Positions 28,175 to 36,638 of a stretch of DNA of 64,000 nucleotides are shown here, in pieces. Source of the DNA: AP-15 sp963787425. GTDB taxonomy: Bacteria; Pseudomonadota; Alphaproteobacteria; ATCC43930; CGMCC-115725. Position 1 is the stretch's first letter; every line of letters starts with the position of its first letter. The stretch is taken from assembly GCA_963787425.1 (NCBI GenBank), contig CAWBCV010000001.1:1-64000 (forward strand). The letters are read 5' to 3'. A program made the position numbers and the translations under genes. The notes beneath the pieces are model-generated. The model was not told the DNA's origin. It saw nothing but the letters and a program-made list of their open reading frames with translations, and searched no databases.

Positions 28175-29912
28175 TCATGGCCCCGGATAGAGCTTGCCCT
28201 GGTTCATCGCGACCTGCTCGACTGCGGGCCCTAGCGATATCGCAGGGAAATAAGTGAGCCCGCCGATGATCAGCACGACACCGACCAGCAGACCCACAAA
28301 GAGGGGCCGGTTGGTCGGGAAGGTCCCGGCTGACGGGGCGAGGAGCTTCTTCTGTGCTAAAGAACCGGCCACGGCCAATAAGGGAATGACGAATATGAAC
28401 CGCCCCATCAGCATCGCGCCCGCAATGGTCGTATTGTAGAACAGCGTGTTCGCCGAGATTCCCGCAAAGGCGCTGCCGTTGTTGCCAGTGCCCGATGTAA
28501 AGGCGTAGAGGATCTCCGAGAAGCCGTGCGGCCCGGTATTGGCGATCCCGGCGAGCCCCGGCGGCACGACCGTCGCCAGCGCTGTCCAGCCGAGAATTGA
28601 GAGCGGCAAGCTCAAAAGAGCCAGGATAGTCATTTTGACCTCCTTCGCCTCGAGCTTTTTGCCGAGATATTCGGGCGTGCGTCCGACCATCAACCCGGCG
28701 ACAAACATCGCCACGATCGCGAAGGCGAGCATGCCGTAAAGACCCGAGCCGACGCCGCCAAAGATCACTTCGCCGAGTTGGATATCGACGAGCGGCACCA
28801 TGCCGCCCACGGGCAAGAAGCTGTCGTGCATCGAATTGACGGCGCCGCAGGAAGTGTCGGTCGTCACGGTCGCATAGAGCGCCGAGAGTGCGGGGCCGAA
28901 CCGCACTTCCTTGCCTTCCATGTTGCCGCCCGCCTGCAGCGCGCTCGGTGCGCTATCGACATTGAAGGCGGTCACGGCGGGATTGCCGTGCGAACTCGGA
29001 CCAGTAGGCGGTCGTCACGCCGGCGAGGAAAAGGATCCCCATCGCCGCGAAGATCGCCCAGCCCTGGCGCTCGTCATTGACCATGCGGCCCAAGACATTG
29101 GTCAATGCCGCGCCGATCGAGAAGATCGTGACCAGCTGGATGAGATTGGTGAGCGGGGTCGGGTTCTCGTAAGGATGTGCCGAGTTGGCGTTGAGGAAGC
29201 CGCCGCCGTTCGTGCCGAGGATCTTGATCGCTTCCTGCGAGGCGATCGGGCCTTGCGCGATTGTCTGCTTAGCGCCCTCGAGGGTCGTCGCGTCGACATA
29301 AGGGCCGATATTCTGCGGCATCCCTTGCCAGACATAGAAGAGGCCGATGATGATCGACAGCGGCAGCAGCACGTAGAGGGTCGTGCGGGTCAGATCGACC
29401 CAGAAATTGCCGATCGCCTTCGCTTCGCGACGGGCAAAGCCGCGGATGAGCGCCAGCGCCAGCGCGATGCCGGTCGCCGCCGAGACGAAATTGTGCACTG
29501 TCAGCCCGGCCATCTGCACGAGGTAGCCCATCGTGGTTTCGGGCACATAGGACTGCCAGTTCGTGTTCGTGACGAAGCTGACCGAAGTGTTGAAGGCGAG
29601 GCTTTGCTCGACGCCGGTCTGCTCCTGCGGGTTTAACGGCAAATACCACTGCAGCCGTTGCAGCGCATACAAGGTCAAAAAGCCGACGACGCTGAAGAAC
29701 AGCATCGCCACGGCATAGGTCAGCCAGTGCTGCTCCTCCTTCTCGTCGACGCCGCAGCACCAGTAAACCGCGCGTTCGACCGGCCGCAGAACTGGGCTGA
29801 GGAACGTCCGCTCGCCGGCGAAGACGCGCGTCATATAGCCGCCGAACGGCCGGGTGATCAGGATCACGATCACGCTGAACAGCGCGATCTGGACCCATCC
29901 GACAATGGTCAT
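28175..29912 (-). pseudogene. kdpA: KdpA potassium channel-like subunit, split by a frameshift near 28990
   Basis: Two abutting frames make one KdpA. The 5' part (29912 to about 28995) gives residues 1 to about 305, with selectivity-filter loops TNTNWQSY and LGTNGGGFLNANS. After TAYWSE the sequence continues in the next frame as NPAVTAFNVDS and ALQAGGNMEGKEVRFG, carrying filter loops TDTSCGAVNSMHDS and SGTGNNGSAFAG to the stop at 28175. The combined length (about 570) equals normal KdpA and no other damage is seen, so a single-base indel separates an intact gene from this one. If real, Kdp transport is lost; if an error, the operon is complete. No convincing slippery motif for programmed frameshifting was seen. 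Confidence 0.93.
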
Positions 29913-29921
29913 CGGGAGCTC

Positions 29922-30011
29922 CTAGAACCGCTCGGGGTTGATCAGCGCGTAGACGAGATAGACCATGATCACGATGGTCCCGATCGAGCCGAGGATGTAA
30001 TCGAACAGCAT
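29922..30011 (-). CDS. kdpF: KdpF, 29-residue accessory subunit
   Basis: A single-helix peptide (MLFDYILGSIGTIVIMVYLV, then YALINPERF) that matches KdpF, including the C-terminal Y-L-x-x-x-L-x-x-P-E-x-F ending. KdpF sits between KdpA and KdpB and stabilises the complex. It ends 9 bases before kdpA and starts 7 bases after the upstream microprotein stop, in the canonical F-A-B-C order. It was too short for routine ORF calling. Confidence 0.92.
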   Translation of the reverse strand: MLFDYILGSIGTIVIMVYLVYALINPERF

Positions 30012-30018
30012 GGCCGTC

Positions 30019-30102
30019 TCACATTCTTTCGCAGGCGAGCACATAGAGGATGGAGGCGACGAAAAAGCCGACGCCGATTGCGATCATGACGAAATCGAGC
30101 AT
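30019..30102 (-). CDS. 27-residue membrane microprotein at the head of the kdp operon
   Basis: ATG 30102, after GAGGTAATCACC, opens 27 codons for one hydrophobic helix with a short charged tail (MLDFVMIAIGVGFFVASILY, then VLACERM). Similar tiny peptides, with an aromatic FF, a Y and an ending C-[ED]-R-[LM], precede kdpF in many kdp operons. A second copy of the type occurs at 31645-31764 beside the kdpA relic, which argues the peptide is a genuine part of the kdp module. Function unknown; a seventh-helix-like accessory subunit or a leader peptide are both possible. Confidence 0.75.
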   Translation of the reverse strand: MLDFVMIAIGVGFFVASILYVLACERM

Positions 30103-30374
30103 GGTGATTACCTCAGCAGGTCTTGCAACCCTGCCATTTGCTATGAACGCCAAGCCGGGCGGCCATGATGCAAATTAAATCGACCCAAAACCATGATAGG
30201 CATACCCGCGCGTTGTCCCGGCTCGGATGCGCCCGCTCTCCGGGCCCGGATCGGGTTGCGTGGATCAGATGCACTTTCCACTATTAGGATTCGAGAGGCA
30301 TTGACGTTTTGTCCTATAAAAGCGCCATAAAGATTCCTCCCGGCTTTGGCCCGGAATGCACTGCGCGGGTGGCG

Positions 30375-30950
30375 ATGCAGGCGACCGCTTCCTTTATGAT
30401 CACGGTTTGCGGCATCGAGGAGTTGACGGAACATTGCAAGGCTCGAGTGAGCCATGTGGTGTCGATCCTCGATCCCGCCTGGCCGGTACCACCCGCACTC
30501 GGCGCTTACGGCGAGCATGCGTGTCTGGAGCTTCGCTTCGACGATGTGATCGAGCCAGTGCCTGGCAAGGTGTCTCCAGGCCCGCAGCATATCCGACGAC
30601 TTTTGGCTCTCGGTCGGCGGCTGATGGCCGAGCCGGCGGCCACGCGCCATCTTCTAATTCACTGCGGCGCCGGGTTCTCCCGCTCGCCCGCAGCCGTCGC
30701 CCTGATGCTGGCACAGGCCGTGCCGGCGATTGCGCCCGGCGACATCGCCGCCGAAGTACTTCGCCTTCGGCCAACGGCATGGCCGAATTTAAGGATCATC
30801 GAGTTGGGCGACGGCCTGTTGAATCGGCACGGGGAGCTGGTCGACGTCGCATCGAGGATATACCGGCATCGTCTTGCGCACCAACCAGGGCTCGCCGAAC
30901 TTATGATTGCGAACGGACGGGAGCGGGAGGTCGAGGCAGGTCGAGGTTGA
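30375..30950 (+). CDS. Protein tyrosine phosphatase-like protein (HCX5R)
   Basis: The 191-residue product has the P-loop signature HCGAGFSR at about residues 96-103 (Cys97 nucleophile, Arg103), inside LLIHCGAGFSRSPAAVALMLAQ, and an LRFDDVIEP segment that could supply the general acid. It resembles short dual-specificity/tyrosine phosphatases annotated in alphaproteobacteria. ATG 30375 or 30396 is likelier than the TTG at 30309, but none has a strong ribosome site. It diverges from the kdp operon. Substrate unknown. Confidence 0.8.
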   Translation: MQATASFMITVCGIEELTEHCKARVSHVVSILDPAWPVPPALGAYGEHACLELRFDDVIEPVPGKVSPGPQHIRRLLALGRRLMAEPAATRHLLIHCGAGFSRSPAAVALMLAQAVPAIAPGDIAAEVLRLRPTAWPNLRIIELGDGLLNRHGELVDVASRIYRHRLAHQPGLAELMIANGREREVEAGRG

Positions 30951-30975
30951 ACCGAAAAGCCGTTCTCCTCTGCGA

Positions 30976-31359
30976 TTAAGCGCGTACCAGCTCTCCCACT
31001 TCGGGTTCGAGCTGCGGTGGGCACGTATCGGAGTCGCTCTCCCGCAGATCCGGTATTGCCTCGGGTGTCGCCTCGAGCCAGCAGACGAACAGCTTGTCGC
31101 GGCCGATCATCAGCGCGGCTAGGTAATCGTGCCGCCCGTCACAGACAACGAACCGTCCGTCTTCCCAGTGCCCTACGATAGGCGGCCACGGGGCGCACCC
31201 GCCGAGGTTCAGCAGCCGCCGATATTTTTTTTCTACCGCTTCCGGGCTCATCGGAAGCCGAAAACTGAGCCGGCACAGGTCGATGTCCACCCAAGCGGTC
31301 CGCACAACCTGGTTCGGCTGCACGCACATCGAGCGATCTTCGGCAACCATGACGGTCAT
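30976..31359 (-). CDS. Small ParB/Srx-nuclease-like fold protein
   Basis: A 127-residue protein whose middle resembles the N-terminal domain of ParB-like proteins: PPIVGHWEDGRFVVCDGRHDYLAA around residues 59-82, where GRH (75-77) plus the following helix match the ParB/Srx G-x-R-H-R-x-A-A motif. It lacks the helix-turn-helix domain of chromosome-partition ParB, so it is a stand-alone domain, possibly nucleotide- or DNA-acting. It is convergent with the phosphatase gene, 25 bases apart. The final assignment is tentative; the gene itself looks real from its base bias. Confidence 0.6.
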   Translation of the reverse strand: MTVMVAEDRSMCVQPNQVVRTAWVDIDLCRLSFRLPMSPEAVEKKYRRLLNLGGCAPWPPIVGHWEDGRFVVCDGRHDYLAALMIGRDKLFVCWLEATPEAIPDLRESDSDTCPPQLEPEVGELVRA

Positions 31360-31644
31360 TGTAGGAAACCCCTTTGCTCAACCCGCAGCCGGGCGCAACG
31401 CGCCTTCCCTCCACTGAGAAGGCGGATCAAATATCGCGAGGAACGTGCTCTCGTTCTACGAAAAAAGGGAGCAGCTGGATAACTAACGCGGCGCTTATGT
31501 GGCCGGCACTATCCCATTACGTTATTCTAATGCTATCCGCCGTTTTTCCTTCTCGAAGCTTTGGGCGGGCATCGCCTTATCGTGAGAACACGTGATCTTG
31601 GAGCCCTTGCCCAGGTGTGCGAGCCGAGACCGGATCGAGATGAA

Positions 31645-31764
31645 ATGTCCGATCTGCTGATGTTGGCACTGATCGGCGCCGGTTTCGCAGCCGCGGCGGT
31701 TTGCGCGCAGTTTTGCGACGGGCTCGTTCGTCGCCCGACCGGCAACGGCGAGACCGAGAATTGA
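31645..31764 (+). CDS. Second kdp-type leader microprotein (39 residues)
   Basis: ATG 31645 opens a hydrophobic helix with a charged tail: MSDLLMLALIGAGFAAAAVC followed by AQFCDGLVRR. This matches the 'small peptide before kdpF/kdpA' type also seen at 30019-30102 on the other strand. Its TGA (31762-31764) overlaps the TTG that begins the kdpA relic. No kdpF lies between them. Probably a surviving part of a dismantled second kdp operon. Confidence 0.6.
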   Translation: MSDLLMLALIGAGFAAAAVCAQFCDGLVRRPTGNGETEN

Positions 31765-32212
31765 CCGTCGACGGCTGGCTCCAGATCGCCTTATTCACGA
31801 TCGCTATCGCACTGCTGGTCCGATCGCTGGGCGGCTACATGATCCGTATCTTCCGCGCGGCTTTTCGGAGATCCTTTACGCCTTCACCTCAGGGACCGCT
31901 ATCAACGGAAGCGCTTTCGCCGGTCTCAACGCGAATACGCCGTTTTACAATCTGCACCTCGCGCTTGCGATGTTTATCGGACGCTACTTTGTGATCGTGC
32001 CCGTATTGGCTGTCGCGGGCTTGCTCGGAGCCAAGTAGCTCGTCCCCGGTCCGCAGAGACTTTGCCGACCAGTGGCGGCCTTTTCATCATGTTTCTTGTT
32101 TGCGTCATCTGCATCGTCGGCGGCCTTACCTTCCTTCTCGCCTTGTTCCTCGGGCCGATCGCGGAGCAGATGACGATGCAGGCCAAAGAACCCGACTGTC
32201 TTTGTCACGTCG
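31761..32212 (+). pseudogene. kdpA: kdpA relic with large internal deletion
   Basis: From TTG 31761 the frame gives the first 33 residues of KdpA (TVDGWLQIALFTIAIALLVR then SLGGYMIRIF). It then jumps, out of frame, straight to the far C-terminal part: FSEILYAFTSGTAINGSAFAG, NANTPFYN and LAMFIGRYFVIVPVLAVAG, followed by a TAG at 32036-32038. After another shift it continues LPTSGGLFIMFLV and GGLTFLLALFLGPIAEQ, the KdpA terminus. Roughly 380-400 central residues are missing. Together with the microprotein upstream, this is the ruin of a second kdp locus in opposite orientation to the main one 1.7 kb away. Confidence 0.85.
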
Positions 32213-32612
32213 AGGATCAGAGTGACGAGATCGACTTGAATTCGGTGGCAGCGCTGTTGACGCTGATCGGCTATTCCGTCACCGACAAGGTCGTAGTCTA
32301 CGACCGTATCCGGGAGAATCTCGCCAAATTCCGGACGATGCCATTGCGCCAGCTCATCGACCTCAGCATCAACCAACCCTCGGCCGTACGGTTGCCACAT
32401 CGCTGACCGTCGTCCTCTCGATCCTGCCTCTTGCGCTAATCGGCGGCGAAGTTATGCGCGGCTTTGGTCTGGCGATCATATTCGGGATCATCATCGGCAC
32501 CTCCTTGTCGATCTTCATCGCCTCGCCGATTTTGCTGTTCCTCGGCGAAAAACGGCTGCGGCCGGCGGCGATCCATGTTTCTCAGCCGAGCAGTTCCGCT
32601 GCGGCGCAATAG
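32213..32612 (+). pseudogene. secF: secF C-terminal remnant fused onto the kdpA relic
   Basis: Directly after the KdpA terminus the same frame becomes the last third of SecF: LNSVAALLTLIGYSVTDKVV, VYDRIRENLAKFRTMPLRQL and DLSINQ. A one-base loss near 32378 shifts the frame, after which RTVATSLTVVLSILPLALIG, GGEVMRGFGLAIIFG and ASPILLFLGEKRL complete the SecF tail to TAG 32610-32612. SecF is part of the SecDF protein-export motor. The N-terminal two thirds, and secD, are absent. A functional secDF must exist elsewhere; this copy arrived by recombination. Confidence 0.88.
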
Positions 32613-32720
32613 GACATCAGATCAAATCGGCGTTGTCGCGTCCGGCTAGAGAAACGCGGATCCGGCAAAGTCTCTCGGTTTCGGTGTCCCGGCGGCTCGA
32701 CCGACGCTAAAATCCTGTCC

Positions 32721-32750
32721 GAAGCAGGGCATCCGATCGGCCCTGCTTTT
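32721..32750 (+). terminator. Rho-independent terminator-like hairpin upstream of the antiporter gene
   Basis: A perfect stem AAGCAGGGC / GCCCTGCTT (arms 32722-32730 and 32740-32748) with a 9-base loop, running into TTTT on the plus strand. It lies 26 bases before the antiporter ATG and 110 bases after the secF remnant stop. It may be the original secDF terminator or an attenuator for the antiporter. Confidence 0.6.
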
Positions 32751-32775
32751 CTGGATTCAGCAACTCTCGGCGTCG

Positions 32776-35286
32776 ATGCTCGACATCGCTTTTGTACTGA
32801 TCGTCATTACCGCTCTGCTGGTTGTTGTCGGTCTATGCCAGCCGCTGGCTGCTTATTTGAAGCTGCCGCCGCCTGTTCTGCTTGGCGTGGTTGGCCTGGC
32901 CCTGGGAGGGTTTCCTGCGCTGGTGACGCATCTGGGCTGGTCCCGCGAGACAGATGCATTTTCCGAAGTCTTCGTCGACTTCCCAGTCAGTTCCGGCACG
33001 TTTATCTATGTCTTTCTGCCCTTGCTCGTGTTCGAGGCCGGTATCGCCACCGATGTAAGGCGGATGCTCGAGGATGCAGCGCCGATCCTGCTGCTCGCGA
33101 TCGTTGCCACGTTGGTTTCCACCGCGGTCGTCGGTTTGGCACTGTGGCCGTTCGGGCGGGTCTCGTTGGTGGTCTGTCTGCTGCTCGGCTCTGTGGTGTC
33201 GACCACCGACCCCGCTGCGGTCATCGCGATCTTTCGCGACATCGGCGCACCGGCGCGCCTGACCCGCCTAGTCGAGGGCGAGGCTCTCCTCAACGATGCG
33301 GCCGCGATTGCGCTATTCGCCGTCTTGCTCGGAATGATCGGAACCGCCCGTGAGCTCGACTTAGGTTCCGGGCTGAAAGAATTCATCATGTCGTTTGTCG
33401 GCGGCGGTCTGTTCGGAATGCTCGCTGGCCGGGCGCTGCTCGCGGTCATTCCATGGGTTCGCGACGACCGCCTCGCAGAGGGTACTTTGACCTTGGCGCT
33501 CGCTTATGGCGCTTTTATCGTAGCTGAGCGCCTGCTTCACGTATCGGGCGTCGTCGCCGTGCTGACCTCTGCCATGACCATCAGCGCGCTCGGCCGTTCT
33601 CGCATCGCGCCCTACAACTGGTCGTTCCTGACCGACCTTTGGGACCAGATCGCCTTTTGGGCCCGCTCCTTGATCTTTATCCTCGCCTCGATCCTTGTTC
33701 CACGGCTGCTCGGCGACATCGATTCTCATGATCTGCTGCTGCTCGGGGTCCTGATAGCGGCGGCCTTCGCGGCTCGCGCCCTGGTCCTGTTCGTGCTCAT
33801 GCCGCTGCTCGAGCTCGTCAAAATCACCCAGCCGATCAGTTCCGCCTACAAATATGCGATCATCTGGGGTGGATTGCGCGGAGCGTTGACTTTAGTTCTG
33901 GCGCTCGGGGTCACCGAGAACGCAGCCCTCGATCAGCACGCACAGCGGTTCGTAGCGGTGCTCGCAACCGGCTTTGTGCTGTTCACGCTGTTCGTCAACG
34001 GCACGACGTTGCGTCTGGTCATCGCCGTGCTCGGCCTCCATCGCCTTTCGCCCCGCAACCAGGTCCTCCGCGACCGGGTTCTCGCAGTTGCTTATGCCGA
34101 AGTGGCCGATTTGGTACGCCACATGGGGCAATACCACGGTCTTGCTCAAAGCTCGGTCGAGCAAGTCATCGAACCGTACCAAACCTGGATCACCGCGGCG
34201 GACGCCCGGGATGAAGCGGAGCGGCTTCCCGAGCAGGAGCGCCTGGCCATCGCACTCGTTGCGCTAGGCAACCAGGAACGGGTCCTCGTCCTGGAAACCC
34301 GTGCCGACCAGGTCGCCTCGCAGGCGACGGTTCAGGTCCTGTTACGGAATGCAGACGCCCTGGTCGAAGGCGCGCGCTCCGAAGGCCGTGTCGGATACCA
34401 TAGAGCTGCGGAAGCGGCGCTCTCGTTTCCGCTGGCGTTCCGCATCGCGTATTTCCTTTACCGGCATTTCGGAATTCAGCGGTTTATTGCCGATCGGCTG
34501 GCTGACCGCGTCGAACTTCTACTGGTGACGCGGCTGCTGGTCGAACGGCTGGTCAGCTTCAACGATGAGCGTTTGGGGACAGTTTTCCAAGAAGGTCTAA
34601 CCGAGATCACCAGGAAAATTATCGAGCATCGCCGCGAAGAAGTGGGCGACGCCTTGGATGCGCTTCGTCGGCAATACCCTGACTACGTAGCGGCTCTCGA
34701 ACGGAGGTTCCTGCGCCAATCGGCGCTGCGGCAAGAGATGAGCCGGTACCAGGCCTTATTCGAAGAAGGGTTGATCCCGCAGGAGCTCTACGACGATCTG
34801 AAGCGGGGAATATCCGGAAATCGCGGTGAGCCGCGGCCGCGCTTCGAGATCGGTCTGGACACGCATCGCCTTATCGAGAGGTTGGATATCCTCTCCGGCC
34901 TCGACGAACGTCAGCTCGGGCGTGTAGCCCAGCTGTTGCGGCCATGTTTCACGGTGCCGAACGAGCGCATCATCCGCCGAGGAGACCGGGGGGACGCCGT
35001 ATTCTTTATTGCGTCCGGGGCAGTCGAGGTGAGATTGCCGGCGCGCCGCGTGCGGCTCGGCAGCGGCGAGTTCTTCGGGGAAATGGCTCTGCTCTCGGGC
35101 CGGCCACGTCAGGCCGATGTGGTCGCTTTGACCTATTGCCGGTTGCTCGTTCTGCGGAAAGCCGATTTTGAGCGTTTCCTCGCAGCAAATCCGGAGGCGA
35201 AAGCGGAGATCAATCGCATCGCTGAGGCGCGTCTTTCGGTGAACCAGGGGGACGGAGACCGAGCTGCCGAATCCGTGTCAAACTAG
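32776..35286 (+). CDS. CPA1-family cation/proton antiporter with cyclic-nucleotide-binding tail
   Basis: The 836-residue protein starts with a Na+/H+ exchanger domain of about 12 helices (residues 1-430). Key stretches: FLPLLVFEAGIATD near 79, GSVVSTTDPAAVIAIFRDIG near 137, and EGEALLNDAAAIALFAVLLG near 166, where the LLNDA/TDP motifs carry the ion-binding acidic residues. A long helical cytoplasmic region follows, then a cyclic-nucleotide-binding domain at about 695-815 (LDERQLGRVAQLLRP, IIRRGDRGDAVFFIASGAVEV, GEFFGEMALLSG). It probably expels Na+ or K+ under nucleotide or voltage-like control, fitting the potassium context. No strong ribosome site precedes ATG 32776. Confidence 0.92.
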   Translation: MLDIAFVLIVITALLVVVGLCQPLAAYLKLPPPVLLGVVGLALGGFPALVTHLGWSRETDAFSEVFVDFPVSSGTFIYVFLPLLVFEAGIATDVRRMLEDAAPILLLAIVATLVSTAVVGLALWPFGRVSLVVCLLLGSVVSTTDPAAVIAIFRDIGAPARLTRLVEGEALLNDAAAIALFAVLLGMIGTARELDLGSGLKEFIMSFVGGGLFGMLAGRALLAVIPWVRDDRLAEGTLTLALAYGAFIVAERLLHVSGVVAVLTSAMTISALGRSRIAPYNWSFLTDLWDQIAFWARSLIFILASILVPRLLGDIDSHDLLLLGVLIAAAFAARALVLFVLMPLLELVKITQPISSAYKYAIIWGGLRGALTLVLALGVTENAALDQHAQRFVAVLATGFVLFTLFVNGTTLRLVIAVLGLHRLSPRNQVLRDRVLAVAYAEVADLVRHMGQYHGLAQSSVEQVIEPYQTWITAADARDEAERLPEQERLAIALVALGNQERVLVLETRADQVASQATVQVLLRNADALVEGARSEGRVGYHRAAEAALSFPLAFRIAYFLYRHFGIQRFIADRLADRVELLLVTRLLVERLVSFNDERLGTVFQEGLTEITRKIIEHRREEVGDALDALRRQYPDYVAALERRFLRQSALRQEMSRYQALFEEGLIPQELYDDLKRGISGNRGEPRPRFEIGLDTHRLIERLDILSGLDERQLGRVAQLLRPCFTVPNERIIRRGDRGDAVFFIASGAVEVRLPARRVRLGSGEFFGEMALLSGRPRQADVVALTYCRLLVLRKADFERFLAANPEAKAEINRIAEARLSVNQGDGDRAAESVSN

Positions 35287-35667
35287 CCTGAGGCTTGCGG
35301 CATGGGAGACCTCCCGCTTGCTCAAAGAAGCAGGGCTGGTTGCAGTACTCGAGTGCCGCGGTCCTCTCAACCAAGCAACCAGCCGGCTCCATAGCGCTAC
35401 TCTGCCCGGATCAGGGCCCGCAGGGACCGGGCGGCTCCGCCCGATGTCGGAAGCAACGAGCGTTTTTGGCCAACCGCGCTCCTGATGGGCCACGATGTAC
35501 ATCCCGTCGACATACAATTCGATGGTAGCCGGGGCCGCATTACATGCCTGGCGGGCATAATCGATGCTCGCCGACAGGGTGGGGAGATCGGAAACCGGCG
35601 CGGGGGATGGCCCATGCACACTCCAGCTTCCTCCGACATCGCAGCAGATCTCGATGCGCAAGCTCAT
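35278..35667 (-). CDS. Conserved hypothetical protein (small, cytoplasmic)
   Basis: From ATG 35667 a 129-residue product begins MSLRIEICCDVGGSWSVHG and continues with SIDYARQACNAAPATIELYV and VDGMYIVAHQERGW, a compact alpha/beta pattern of a short alphaproteobacterial family I recognise but cannot name. The tail after about residue 85 is low-complexity. It overlaps the antiporter stop tail-to-tail by 9 bases. The small membrane ORF at 35682-35930 is 14 bases upstream on the same strand, suggesting a two-gene unit. Function unknown. Confidence 0.6.
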   Translation of the reverse strand: MSLRIEICCDVGGSWSVHGPSPAPVSDLPTLSASIDYARQACNAAPATIELYVDGMYIVAHQERGWPKTLVASDIGRSRPVPAGPDPGRVALWSRLVAWLRGPRHSSTATSPASLSKREVSHAASLRLV

Positions 35668-35681
35668 TGTCGTCGGCCTTC

Positions 35682-35930
35682 TCAGTGCATGACGCCATGG
35701 ATAAGGACCAGCGCAAACCGAAGCGTCAGAATGCCCACCGCGATCCCCGCCAGGACGAAAAAGGTCCCGACGGCGTCTAGTACCGCACGGTGCCATGTGC
35801 TGTGACGGTGCCATGTGCTGTGACGGTGCACGGTGATCGCGTGATTGACCGATCCGCGCGAGGGCGATGAAACTGCGACCCGAGTTGCTGCCAAATCCAT
35901 GAGCGCCATTGCCGCTGTCCAGATCCTCAC
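35682..35930 (-). CDS. Small membrane protein, hypothetical
   Basis: The 82-codon frame ends with a clear transmembrane helix (AVLDAVGTFFVLAGIAVGIL then TLRFALVLIHGVMH). The N-terminal half is low-complexity and includes a doubled HSTWHR from an 18-base tandem repeat, so the true start may be internal. It precedes the 129-residue hypothetical gene by 14 bases. Likely real in its C-terminal half. Confidence 0.45.
   Translation of the reverse strand: MRIWTAAMALMDLAATRVAVSSPSRGSVNHAITVHRHSTWHRHSTWHRAVLDAVGTFFVLAGIAVGILTLRFALVLIHGVMH
35790..35825. repeat. 18-bp tandem duplication
   Basis: Two perfect adjacent copies of GTGCCATGTGCTGTGACG at 35790-35807 and 35808-35825. It adds six residues (HSTWHR) to the small membrane ORF without breaking its frame, consistent with slippage. 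Confidence 0.85.
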
Positions 35931-36001
35931 CCGACGACGGGTGCAGCCATTAATGAGCGATCATCGGATAAGGTTTCGATTGGAAACCGGTGCCGCCATC
36001 A

Positions 36002-36259
36002 TCAAGAAGCCATAAAGCTGGCTCGAGCAGTGGACGCGCCCGTCTCCGACTCGGATCGGCACCTGGGCGCAGAAACCACTTTGACGCAGGCGCTGTCACC
36101 CGCTGCCTCAAACAGCGCGAAGCGCAGCGCATCCTTCTGAGTACGAAATACTCCGCCTATCAGCCCTTCCTCGTCTTTAGCAACCCAATTGCCTCGACCG
36201 TTCTCGCTCACTTCGAAGTGGTGCAAGGTAAGCACGGCTGCGGGTGCAAAGCTGGACAT
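36002..36259 (-). CDS. Small conserved hypothetical protein
   Basis: An 85-residue product with a regular beta-beta-alpha pattern: LHHFEVSENGRGNWVAKDEE, then GLIGGVFRTQKDALRFALFE followed by AAGD and VKVV. Aromatic-Trp-Gly patterning and the FRTQKDALRFALFEA helix look like short stress-type domains of the DUF2188 sort, but I cannot name the family with confidence. The last 20 residues are low-complexity. ATG 36259 has no strong ribosome site. Confidence 0.5.
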   Translation of the reverse strand: MSSFAPAAVLTLHHFEVSENGRGNWVAKDEEGLIGGVFRTQKDALRFALFEAAGDSACVKVVSAPRCRSESETGASTARASFMAS

Positions 36260-36638
36260 GTTCGGTCTGCCATCTGTTGTTCCTGTCGCTCTTTCGAGCG
36301 GCTAATATAGTCGGTGGACCATCATAAGATTGCGAGAGGCCTTCGATCAGCCTTGCATTAACTTCTCATAACTCCCGCAAGCTGCACCAGCTGGGATCCA
36401 AAAGGGAGTTCACCTGTGAGGATCGACCCGCGGCTTGCGGTGAGGGCTCGGCCTTGTTCGAGGACGTGAGACTGTGGTCATTCCGGGCATCAACGAAATA
36501 TTTACCAAGATCGGGTACTGAACAACGGCGAGGTGCTCTGCCTTCCGGATCAAAACTTTTTCTCCGTCGAAAATAATCGTTTCCAGCTTCTGTCCCGATC
36601 GGCCATCGAACCGGGCAGACCCTTTCCTGGAGGCTGAA
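36260..36638. other. Intergenic stretch without a recognised gene
   Basis: Frames here are short and lack coding bias. The left part must contain the promoter of the small minus-strand gene and the right part that of the plus-strand molybdenum-enzyme module; I can point to no clear -35/-10 pair. Confidence 0.5.

Noticed and set aside
28940..29010. Programmed frameshifting in kdpA
   Set aside because: No heptameric slippery sequence or strong downstream stem was visible at the shift, and KdpA is not known to use recoding; a simple indel is more economical.
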